From Deltaproteobacteria bacterium (lineage in GTDB: Bacteria > Desulfobacterota > Desulfobacteria > Desulfobacterales > C00003060): 33,548 nt of DNA. How positions within the stretch are numbered: position 1 is the first letter of the stretch; each line of letters opens with the position of its first letter. Below the pieces are notes generated by a model. That model did not search any database, was not told the DNA's origin, and saw only the letters and a program-made list of their open reading frames with translations. The stretch covers positions 1 to 33,548 of the forward strand of contig JAUVJO010000003.1 in NCBI GenBank assembly GCA_030592345.1, written 5' to 3'. Shown piece by piece: positions 16,861-23,835 of the stretch. The translations under genes were made by a program, and so were the position numbers.

Positions 16861-18109
16861 ACCTGATGGCTGCTGCTGGCTCCAATCTGGACGCTTGATA
16901 CGACGGGTAGAGAGTAGCCAGAAAGCTAATGGCTAGGGCCGATAGCGCTATGATAGTCACGTCCAGCACCTGGACTTTGACGGGGAGCGTAGAAATATAG
17001 TACACGTCGCTCGGAAGCTTCACGAATTCGTACCGCTTTAACAAATAACAAAGCAAACCGCCTCCCATCAAGCCGAGGATAGTCCCCACCACGCCAATGA
17101 TAAGACCGTCCATCACAAAAATTCGCATGATGCTCTTTGCCTTGGCACCCATGGATTTCAGGATAGCAATTTCCTTGGTTTTATCCATGACCATCATGAT
17201 CAGCGTGCTGATAATATTGAAGGCAGCCACTAAAATTATCATTACCAGAATGATAAACATGACAACCTTCTCCAGTTTTAAGGCCGAAAGAAAATTCCTG
17301 TTCATCTGCATCCAGTCTTGAGTCCAATAACCTGGTCCTAAGTGCTCCAGGATGGCATCAGAAATGCGCTTGACACTATAGACGTCATCCACCCTCACCT
17401 CTATGCCATGGACCGTATCTCTAAGCTTCAGGAGTTGCTGTGCTGATTCAATCGAAACATAGGAAAAAGTCGTGTCATAGTCGTACATCCCTGAATCAAA
17501 CAGAGCCACGACACTGAATTTCTTCATACGTGGCACCCGACCCCCAATCGGTGTAAGGCTTCCGCTTAAGGGTGAGATGACGTATAGTTCGTCTCCCGGA
17601 TTCGCTGTCAGCAGCCTGGCAAGCTCCTTTCCTAAGATGATCCCGGGAGGGGGTGCTGTTTCTGTCACTGTCCGCGAGCTGTTCTCTTGAGCCAATGCTT
17701 GCAAATCGGTCCCCTTCATGCACTTTTCCAAATCCAACACCCGACCAGCCCGCGAAGGGTCGATTCCCTTCAAGATGGCCCCGGAAACAGAGGGGCCGCA
17801 CCGAAGCATCACTTGACTGTGAATGAAAGGAGCTGCAGCCTCCACCCCCTCCACGGCCTCAATCTCCTTGATGACCTCATTATACGACTTCAGTTTGCCC
17901 ATTCGACTCATGACTCGGATATGGGCATTCATTCCAAGGATTTTTGACTTGATATCCGCGCTGAATCCGGTCATAACCGCCAGCACGACCATCATAGCCA
18001 TAACGCCCAGCATGACCCCTGCGATAGATATCAGGGCGTTAATTGAAATAAAAACCTGTCTCTGTTTTGCCCGAAGGTACCTAAGGCACACGAAGAATTC
18101 AAATCTCAT
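16853..18109 (-). CDS. Lipoprotein-releasing permease LolC/LolE (LolF type)
   Basis: Membrane partner of LolD. The 418-residue protein has a membrane segment after a short cytosolic start (about 20-50, MRFEFFVCLRYLRAKQRQVF then FISINALISIAG), a periplasmic MacB-like domain of about 200 residues, and three C-terminal segments (about 270-300, 320-350, 375-400) of the FtsX fold. Only one permease gene accompanies lolD, so it may form a homodimer as described for LolF-type systems; a second copy elsewhere is not excluded. No Shine-Dalgarno sequence precedes the ATG because a tandem family E tract ends one base before it. Confidence 0.9.
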   Translation of the reverse strand: MRFEFFVCLRYLRAKQRQVFISINALISIAGVMLGVMAMMVVLAVMTGFSADIKSKILGMNAHIRVMSRMGKLKSYNEVIKEIEAVEGVEAAAPFIHSQVMLRCGPSVSGAILKGIDPSRAGRVLDLEKCMKGTDLQALAQENSSRTVTETAPPPGIILGKELARLLTANPGDELYVISPLSGSLTPIGGRVPRMKKFSVVALFDSGMYDYDTTFSYVSIESAQQLLKLRDTVHGIEVRVDDVYSVKRISDAILEHLGPGYWTQDWMQMNRNFLSALKLEKVVMFIILVMIILVAAFNIISTLIMMVMDKTKEIAILKSMGAKAKSIMRIFVMDGLIIGVVGTILGLMGGGLLCYLLKRYEFVKLPSDVYYISTLPVKVQVLDVTIIALSALAISFLATLYPSYQASRLEPAAAIRYE

Positions 18110-18110
18110 T

Positions 18111-18203
18111 GGTTATTTGTCACTGGTTATTTGTCACTGGTTATTTGTCATTTGTCTCTTGTCACAAGTGGTAAACGAATCATACCAATGACAAATGACC
18201 AAC
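18111..18203. repeat. Family E tract: three 14 bp tandem units plus inverted arm
   Basis: GGTTATTTGTCACT occurs twice head to tail (18111-18138), followed by GGTTATTTGTCATT (18139-18152); about 40 bp later GACAAATGACC (18190-18200) is the inverted form. The tract directly precedes the lolC/E start codon and borders the family B element. Confidence 0.8.
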
Positions 18204-18365
18204 TATACCTCGGAAGGTCACAAGTTGCGCTTTTCTCGGTGAGTCATGAGCATCAAGAGCAAGGCGCGAAGGCGCGGAATAGCTGGCTATTGCAAGCCTG
18301 AGCAACACGGCTATTAATGTTCATGGCCGGCGAAAAAGTGTCATTTGTGGCCTTTCGAGGTATAA
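18204..18365 (+). repeat. Family B palindromic element, copy B1 (162 bp)
   Basis: About 95 percent identical to the copy at 23581-23742 (eight differences by eye). Ends are inverted: TATACCTCGGAAGG on the left and CCTTTCGAGGTATA on the right (13 of 14 pairing). The whole element is a quasi-palindrome centred on AATAGCTGGCTATT. It lies between lolC/E and lysS; its last base abuts the lysS stop codon. No coding capacity. Confidence 0.88.
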
Positions 18366-19844
18366 CTAATAACTAATATTCTTTAACAGGGGAAAGAGGA
18401 TCACTTCACGGATGGAAGGCGCATCGGTCAGCAACATGACAAATCTGTCAACGCCGATGCCTTCACCCGCTGTTGGAGGCATGCCGTATTCGAGAGCTAA
18501 CAGGTAGTCTTCGTCCATGTAGTGTGCTTCTTCGTCACCTTCCTCACGATTTTTAGCCTGATCCAAGAAGCGCTTTTTCTGGTCAATAGGGTCGTTGAGT
18601 TCCGAAAACCCGTTGGCGATCTCGTAGCCTCCAATAAAGAGCTCGAATCGCTCGGTCATATCAGGGTCCGAGCTGCTCCTCCTGGCAAGTGGCGAGATTT
18701 CCACTGGATAGCCTGTAATAAAAGTGGGCTCGGTCAGTTTGGGCTCCACTAATACGTCGAAAAGCTTTGTCAGGATCTTGCCTCTCCGCCCTTTTTTCGT
18801 AATGTGGATCCCTTTGGATTCGGCAAAATCGAGCAATCGCTTCCGATCATTGAACAGGGAAGAATCAATGCCGCCCAGATCACTCAGTGCTTCCTTCAGT
18901 GTTAATCGTCGCCAAGGTCCATCCAAGTCAATGTTCATCCCCTGGTATGTAAAATGAGTCGCCCCAAAAACCCGCTGGGTCACGAATCGGAACATCTCCT
19001 CGGTAAAATTCATAAGATCGTCATACGTCGCATAAGCCGCATAGAATTCCAACATGGTGAATTCCGGATTGTGTCGGCTTGAAACACCTTCGTTTCTGAA
19101 ATTTCGGTTTATTTCAAAAACTCGATCAACCCCCCCAATCACCAATCGCTTTAGATAGAGCTCGGGTGCTATCCGCAAGAAAAGCTCCATGCCTAATGCG
19201 TTATGAAATGTTTTAAATGGGGTAGCCTCAGCCCCGCCGGGGATGGGCTGCATCATGGGTGTCTCCACCTCGAGGAAACCCTGTTCAAGTAGATAGTCCC
19301 TAAAGGCTCGAATAATTCGTGCCCTGTTGATAAAAATGTCCCGGACACCCGGGTTCATAATCAAGTCAAGATACCTCTGGCGGTAACGCTTCTCCGGGTC
19401 CCTTAGTCCGTGGAATTTTTCGGGCAGTGGCCTAACCGCCTTACAAAGCAGGCAAATCCCTTTGGCCAAAAGAGTCCATTCACCTGTCTTTGTCTGAAAT
19501 ATTGTCCCCTTGATTCCGATGAAGTCACCAATGTCAACTTGTTTGAACAACTCGTAGGCATCTTCGCCAACCTCGTCTTTTTTTACGTAAGCTTGAAGCT
19601 GCCCCGTGTAATCCTTGAAATGGAGGAACGCAGCCCTTCCGAAAGACCTGAGCCCGACAATCCGGCCAGCCATTGCAAAAAAAGTCGAATCATCGGCAGC
19701 CGTATCTTTTTTGCCAATATGCTTCCTTACGTCCTCGACACTGTGAGACACCTTGAAATCGTTGGGATAAAGCTCGACACCCTGGTCAGCCAGTGCCTTT
19801 GCTTTTTCTCGTCGTTGGCGAACAACTTCACTCGATTCGTCCAC
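18366..19844 (-). CDS. lysS: Lysyl-tRNA synthetase, class II
   Basis: Charges tRNA-Lys. From a GTG at 19844 the protein is 492 residues (E. coli 505): N-terminal OB-fold anticodon domain (about 40-150, with GRIVGLRSFGRAAFLHFKD), then the class II core with motif 2 (FRNEGVSSRHNPEFTMLE) and motif 3 (GMPPTAGEGIGVDRFVMLL). This start gives DESSEVVRQRREKAKAL, matching the family start, while the longer ORF begins with a TTG that is part of a likely -35 box at 19905-19910. The C-terminus (FPLLKNISY) ends in codons next to family B repeat DNA. It heads the envelope gene train, an arrangement common in deltaproteobacteria. Confidence 0.95.
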   Translation of the reverse strand: MDESSEVVRQRREKAKALADQGVELYPNDFKVSHSVEDVRKHIGKKDTAADDSTFFAMAGRIVGLRSFGRAAFLHFKDYTGQLQAYVKKDEVGEDAYELFKQVDIGDFIGIKGTIFQTKTGEWTLLAKGICLLCKAVRPLPEKFHGLRDPEKRYRQRYLDLIMNPGVRDIFINRARIIRAFRDYLLEQGFLEVETPMMQPIPGGAEATPFKTFHNALGMELFLRIAPELYLKRLVIGGVDRVFEINRNFRNEGVSSRHNPEFTMLEFYAAYATYDDLMNFTEEMFRFVTQRVFGATHFTYQGMNIDLDGPWRRLTLKEALSDLGGIDSSLFNDRKRLLDFAESKGIHITKKGRRGKILTKLFDVLVEPKLTEPTFITGYPVEISPLARRSSSDPDMTERFELFIGGYEIANGFSELNDPIDQKKRFLDQAKNREEGDEEAHYMDEDYLLALEYGMPPTAGEGIGVDRFVMLLTDAPSIREVILFPLLKNISY

Positions 19845-19881
19845 AGTACACCGATACCTCACCGAAAAGTTTAAGAAATCT

Positions 19882-19910
19882 TTGCTAGCCCATTTGCCAT
19901 AACGTGTCAA
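19882..19910 (-). promoter_or_regulatory. Candidate sigma-70 promoter for lysS and the envelope gene train
   Basis: Consensus -35 TTGACA (19910-19905, minus strand), a 17-base spacer and a weak -10 TAGCAA. It would give a leader of about 30 bases to the GTG start at 19844. The -10 is poor, so this is tentative. Confidence 0.4.
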
Positions 19911-19950
19911 GGCAAAAGGCCGGGCTTAACTAGGCCACAGGGTTCGAAGA

Positions 19951-20055
19951 TATAGACTTTCAAATATTAAATTTCACAAGGCCAGAGGGAGGAGGCTGTA
20001 TTGTAATACGCCGACGACTGATAACGCAGTGAAATTTAATACGTGAAAGTCTATA
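19951..20055 (+). repeat. Family A hairpin element, copy A1 (105 bp)
   Basis: Outer arms TATAGACTTTCAAATATTAA and its near-complement at the right end; internal constant strands AGGCCAGAGGGAGGA and GACTGATAACGC flank an inner hairpin (GTAT-TGTA-ATAC). Sits upstream of lysS and downstream of pilC. One change (C to T) in the right constant strand relative to other copies. Confidence 0.92.
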
Positions 20056-20238
20056 GACAGGCAATGAGGGAATAACGGCCCTTGAATCGGACCATGAGGC
20101 TTGAGACAAAAAAAGGGAAAAGTTCAGGGGTTCAGAGATTCAGGGTTCACCGAAACCCTGAACCTTTTAACACCTGCAAAGAGGACAGCCCTGCAATCCG
20201 CATTCCGAAATACTTGAGAAGCCACTTCATCCACCGCG
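20056..20238. other. Gap between family A copy A1 and pilC
   Basis: The lysS-pilC gap (19845-20238, 394 bp) holds the candidate lysS promoter, family A copy A1 and, in this part, only short TTCAGGG-type tracts including one hairpin at 20139-20162. No gene is seen. Confidence 0.6.
20139..20162. terminator. Candidate hairpin terminator downstream of pilC
   Basis: Perfect 9 bp stem TTCAGGGTT / AACCCTGAA with loop CACCGA, followed on the plus strand by CCTTTT and on the minus strand by a weaker T-containing stretch. It lies about 77 bp after the pilC stop. The same words occur in other intergenic tracts, so it may be a repeat unit rather than a real terminator. Confidence 0.35.
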
Positions 20239-21450
20239 CTATTGGCCAACCATGCCTGCCATCTTGAAGATAGGCAAATACATGGAAACAACCAACCCCC
20301 CGATCGTCACACCCAAAAAGACCATCATAAAGGGCTCAATCATGGCTGTCAGGCTGGAAACAGCAGCATCCACCTCATCATCGTAGTAATCGGCTATCTT
20401 CTCGAGCATGGCATCCAAGGCCCCTGTAGATTCACCCACACCCACCATCTGACACACCATGGAAGGAAAGACCCCACTTTCTGCCAGGGGGGCTGCCATT
20501 GTTTGTCCCTCGCTGATAGCAGCGCGGACTTTGTAGACAGCCGACTCAACGGTCTTGTTACCTGCGGTCCTTGCCGTAATTTCGAGCCCGTCCAAGATTG
20601 GCACCCCACTACTGATCATGGTCCCCAGTATGCGTGTAAATTTGGCCACGGCGACCTTGCGAAGAAGCGGGCCAAAGACGGGTAGCTTCAGCAAATACTT
20701 GTCCACGAGGACACGCCCCTTTTCAGTCTTGTAAAATCGCCTGAATGCAAAGCCCAAAACCACAACAGCACCAATCATGTACAGGATGTTGCCTTTGACA
20801 AACCTGCTGAGTTCTACGACTATCTTGGTAGGTGCTGGGAGTTCACCGCCGAAATCTTTAAACATTTGTTCGAAAGTGGGAATTACAAAGACCAAGATTA
20901 CTCCAATGACCAAGACAGCAACGCAAAGGACTATAATAGGATAAGTCATGGCAGACTTCACCTGTTTTTTAAGCTTCTCAGCCTTTTCCATGTACGCGGA
21001 AAGGCGGTTTAGAATCGTATCCAAGATGCCGCCCGTCTCTCCTGCTGCCACCATATTGACAAATAGATCATCAAATATGTCCGGGTACTTCTTCAACGCA
21101 TCTGCGAGCGTCGCCCCACCCTCCACAGACTCCTTGATCTGCTTTAGCATCTTCTTAAACGTCTTGTTTTCTTGCTGAGAACACAAAATATCGAGACACT
21201 GAATCAGCGGAAGTCCGGCATTGATCATGGTTGCAAATTGCCTTGCAAATACCACCACATCAACGCGTCGCACCTTGGGTTGCAAGAAGGAAACGTTTTC
21301 AAACAGGTCCTTAGGCTTTTTCTTTATCTTGGTAGGCTTGATTTGCATGCGGCGCAGTTGAGCCTGCGCGGCGTCCTGATCAGCAGCCTCTAATTCTCCC
21401 TTGTGGATCATTCCTTTCCTGTCTTGACCCTGCCATAGATAGATTGGCAT
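20239..21450 (-). CDS. pilC: Type IV pilus / type II secretion inner-membrane platform protein (PilC/GspF)
   Basis: Platform protein that links the pilus assembly ATPases to the growing pseudopilus. 403 residues from the ATG at 21450, which has AGAGG seven bases upstream; the longer ORF only adds eight residues. Two GspF repeats are visible: VFARQFATMINAGLPLIQCL (about 75) and a second, FTRILGTMISSGVPILDGLE (about 275), each followed by membrane helices; the protein ends with a helix at LGVTIGGLVVSMYLPIF. The N-terminal WQGQDRKGMIHKGELEA is the type IV pilus PilC pattern. No pilB, pilT or pilin genes are nearby, so it is an isolated copy in this window. Flanked on both sides by family A elements. 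Confidence 0.88.
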   Translation of the reverse strand: MPIYLWQGQDRKGMIHKGELEAADQDAAQAQLRRMQIKPTKIKKKPKDLFENVSFLQPKVRRVDVVVFARQFATMINAGLPLIQCLDILCSQQENKTFKKMLKQIKESVEGGATLADALKKYPDIFDDLFVNMVAAGETGGILDTILNRLSAYMEKAEKLKKQVKSAMTYPIIVLCVAVLVIGVILVFVIPTFEQMFKDFGGELPAPTKIVVELSRFVKGNILYMIGAVVVLGFAFRRFYKTEKGRVLVDKYLLKLPVFGPLLRKVAVAKFTRILGTMISSGVPILDGLEITARTAGNKTVESAVYKVRAAISEGQTMAAPLAESGVFPSMVCQMVGVGESTGALDAMLEKIADYYDDEVDAAVSSLTAMIEPFMMVFLGVTIGGLVVSMYLPIFKMAGMVGQ

Positions 21451-21552
21451 ACGACACCTCTGCTCGCTATTCACACTAATTTGGGTTGACGTTCACAGGT
21501 TCAGAGTTTCCCGCTGAAAGCGGGGTTCAGTGTCACCCTTCTTTTGTTAGCC
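21451..21552. other. Gap upstream of pilC with GGTTCAG tract and CCCGC hairpin
   Basis: Contains GTTCACAGGTTCAGAG, which also occurs at the msbA start, and a small hairpin CCCGC-TGAAA-GCGGG (21510-21524). No clear promoter for pilC. Confidence 0.5.
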
Positions 21553-21665
21553 TATAGACTTTCACATATTAAATTTCACAGCGTTATCGGTCGTCGACGT
21601 ATTACAGTATTACAATACAGCCTCCTCCCTCTGGCCTTGTGAAATTTAATATGTGAAAGTCTATA
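21553..21665 (-). repeat. Family A hairpin element, copy A2 (113 bp)
   Basis: Inverted orientation relative to A1. Same outer arms and constant strands; the apical hairpin region is longer by eight bases through duplication of ATTACAGT-like sequence. Lies between the divergent pilC and PxxKW genes. Confidence 0.92.
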
Positions 21666-21737
21666 GCTCGTAGGACAATTAAGATTACGGTAAACCCTGA
21701 ACCCTGACGGTTATTTTCAAAATTTGTGGAAATTTTA

Positions 21738-21766
21738 TTGACAAGCAGAAAAAAGAGCAATATATA
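21738..21766 (+). promoter_or_regulatory. Strong sigma-70 promoter for the PxxKW gene
   Basis: Perfect -35 TTGACA (21738-21743), 17-base spacer, -10 TATATA (21761-21766; five of six bases match TATAAT). Expected start near 21773, giving a leader of about 50 bases to the ATG at 21823. This is the best promoter in the window. Confidence 0.8.
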
Positions 21767-21822
21767 TTTAGGTTTTAGTGTAACTGTTTTACACATCATA
21801 AACAAGAAAGGAGGTGGTTCCA

Positions 21823-22101
21823 ATGGACTGCACAACCGTAAAGCCGGACACGGAATGCGTATTCATGACGAAGAAAGGTTGTTCCTTTAATGGCGGCACT
21901 TGCCATGCCATCGTGGAACAATGCGAAGGATGTGACCGCACCTCAAAATTTCCTTCTGGATGGTACTGCACGGCTTGTCCAGACCCTTCACTAAAATGGA
22001 AAAGAGGCAATTGTAACTTTGCCACCCATGTGAAGGATACAGCCAAGAGCAAGGTTGACAAGACGAATCCGCTCAAGGCATCCAAGCGAAATGCCCACTA
22101 G
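21823..22101 (+). CDS. PxxKW family cysteine-rich protein
   Basis: A 92-residue soluble protein with nine cysteines (residues 3, 12, 20, 27, 34, 37, 49, 52, 63), including CEGC and CTAC pairs, then the name motif PSLKW and CNFATHV. PxxKW proteins are a small family known mainly from deltaproteobacteria; the function is unknown, but the cysteine spacing suggests metal binding. The ATG at 21823 has AAGGAGG eight bases upstream, better than the in-frame GTG three codons earlier. It is a single-gene unit with its own near-consensus promoter, so it may be abundant. The C-terminal 25 residues are Lys-rich and less conserved looking. Confidence 0.85.
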   Translation: MDCTTVKPDTECVFMTKKGCSFNGGTCHAIVEQCEGCDRTSKFPSGWYCTACPDPSLKWKRGNCNFATHVKDTAKSKVDKTNPLKASKRNAH

Positions 22102-22111
22102 TGTTACGTCT

Positions 22112-22247
22112 TAGTCAATGGTCATTGGGTAAACGTTCACCGTTTTCCGTTCACCGTTTTCCGTTCTTCGATAAGCACAACGGGAATTATGTCCCGATAT
22201 CCCCGGTGGACGGACAACGGATAACGGACTTCGGTTAACGATTACGA
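22112..22247. repeat. Low-complexity tract with 14 bp tandem GTTCACCGTTTTCC
   Basis: GTTCACCGTTTTCC occurs twice in tandem (22135-22162), preceded by GGTCATT (family E word) and followed by GGACAACGGATAACGGAC, a loose inverted counterpart. It separates the convergent PxxKW and aminotransferase genes and may act as a bidirectional stop, but no classical terminator is seen. Confidence 0.6.
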
Positions 22248-23444
22248 CTAGACCAGCTTTCCAAGTGCAACCTCTATCCTGTTGAGACCTTCCTCTATTG
22301 TCTCAAGATTTGTTGCACAGGAAAATCTGATAAAATCCTCTGCACCAAAGGCACTCCCCGGCACAAGTGCGACCCGTGCCTCGGTCAAAAGGTACTCACA
22401 CAGATTGCTGGAGCCCTCCACAATCTTCCCGTCTTGGCGATCTGCCTTGAAATAGTGGTTAAAATCGGCGAAGGCATAAAAGGCGCCTCCTGGCATGTTG
22501 CAATCAACACCAGGTATGGCATTCAATCGTTTTACGAGGTATTTGCACCGCTGCTCAAAGGCTTGAACCATTTCCAGGACCGAATCCTGCGGACCGTTCA
22601 ATGCAGCGATCCCTGCCCTCTGAGCAATGGAATTGGGATTTGAAGTACTTTGGCTCTGGATTTTTGTCATTCCTGCAATCACTTCGCGGGCCCCGCCCAC
22701 ATACCCGATGCGCCATCCTGTCATGGCGTAGGTTTTCGACAATCCGTTGACAACAAACGTCTTTGATTTGAGACCTTCGCTTACCTGCGCAATGCTGTGA
22801 AAGGGTTTGCATCCAAAAATCAGCTTTTCGTAGATTTCATCTGAGACCACCGAGATATCGTGTCTTTCGACAACCTCAGCCAAGGCTTCCAGTTCCGATC
22901 TGGTGTAGACCGATCCTGTCGGGTTGGAAGGACTGTTAAGAATCAAGAGCTTGGTTCGTGGTGTGATGCATGCCTCAAGGGCATCAGGGGATAACTTGAA
23001 GTCTTGGGATTGCCTTGTTTCTGCAATAACAGGGCTCGCTCCTGCCAGAACCACAATCGGAGGATAGGAGACCCAATAGGGGGCTGGAATGATTACCTCA
23101 TCACCAGGGTTCAACGTGGCTTGTGCCAGGTTGTAAAGCACGTGTTTGCCTCCGCACGATACCATGACCTCTTCACGCTCGTAACTCAGGTTGTTGTCTC
23201 GGCGAAGTTTTTTTATGATGGCGTCCTTGATCTCAGGCATGCCCCCTACGGCAGTGTATCGCGTGAAGCCCCCCTCCATGGCCCGCACGGCCTCCTGGCA
23301 AATATGTTTCGGCGTATCGAAATCAGGCTCTCCAACACCAAAGCTGATCACATCTACCCCAGACTCTCGCATGGACACGGCCTTTGCATTTATGGCTAAG
23401 GTCGGAGAAGGCTTGACAGCCTTGATTCGTTCAGACACCAGCAT
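22248..23444 (-). CDS. PLP-dependent aminotransferase, aspartate aminotransferase type (class I)
   Basis: Probable aspartate (or prephenate/aromatic) aminotransferase of the AAT I-beta group. The 398 residues show SFGVGEPDFDTP near 40, NSPSNPTG (substrate/PLP loop), the PLP-lysine motif SKTYAMTGWRIGY, and FIRFSCATN carrying the carboxylate-binding Arg near the end. Start ATG at 23444 chosen because LVSERIKAVKPSPTLAI begins the family; a GTG three codons upstream is possible. Weak Shine-Dalgarno sequence. Substrate specificity cannot be decided by motif reading. Confidence 0.9.
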   Translation of the reverse strand: MLVSERIKAVKPSPTLAINAKAVSMRESGVDVISFGVGEPDFDTPKHICQEAVRAMEGGFTRYTAVGGMPEIKDAIIKKLRRDNNLSYEREEVMVSCGGKHVLYNLAQATLNPGDEVIIPAPYWVSYPPIVVLAGASPVIAETRQSQDFKLSPDALEACITPRTKLLILNSPSNPTGSVYTRSELEALAEVVERHDISVVSDEIYEKLIFGCKPFHSIAQVSEGLKSKTFVVNGLSKTYAMTGWRIGYVGGAREVIAGMTKIQSQSTSNPNSIAQRAGIAALNGPQDSVLEMVQAFEQRCKYLVKRLNAIPGVDCNMPGGAFYAFADFNHYFKADRQDGKIVEGSSNLCEYLLTEARVALVPGSAFGAEDFIRFSCATNLETIEEGLNRIEVALGKLV

Positions 23445-23580
23445 GATAACCACTCACTCTATTCTAGGCTACTCCCGGTTTCCATTGGAGGCCCTGCTGA
23501 GCAGGATTCTCCTTGCCCGCAAGGCCATTACAACAACCTCAAGCAATACGGATTTTTTGAAAAGTTAGTTTTTCTTGACC

Positions 23581-23742
23581 TATACCTCGGAAGGTTATAA
23601 ATGGCGATTTTCTCGGTGAGTCATGAGCATCAAGAGCAAGGCACGAAGGCGCGGAATAGCTGGCTATTGCAAGCCTGAGCAACGCGGCTATTGATGTTCA
23701 TGGCCGGCGAAAAAGTGTCATTTGTGGCCTTTCGAGGTATAA
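23581..23742 (+). repeat. Family B palindromic element, copy B2 (162 bp)
   Basis: Same length, ends and orientation as the copy at 18204-18365. The centre, AATAGC-TG-GCTATT at 23655-23668, is at the exact midpoint, so the element can fold on itself along its full length with mismatches. Lies in the 391 bp region between the divergent aminotransferase and ClC genes; the rest of that gap shows only AT-rich sequence. Confidence 0.88.
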
Positions 23743-23835
23743 CATGGTAGACTCATTATAAATCAAAAAGCTCAAGAAAGACGAATCTACCTTACTATAA
23801 ATAACTATCAGACTTCGGACCGAAAGGCAATTCCT

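Noticed and set aside
18366-19910. lysS start at 19910 (TTG)
   Set aside because: The first two codons are the TTGACA of a probable -35 box and the added N-terminus is unlike the family.
22248-23444. The aminotransferase as a GnnB partner of the Gfo/Idh enzyme
   Set aside because: Motifs are class I aspartate aminotransferase (SKTYAMTGWRIGY), not the DegT/DnrJ/EryC1 sugar aminotransferase family, and it is 13 kb away.
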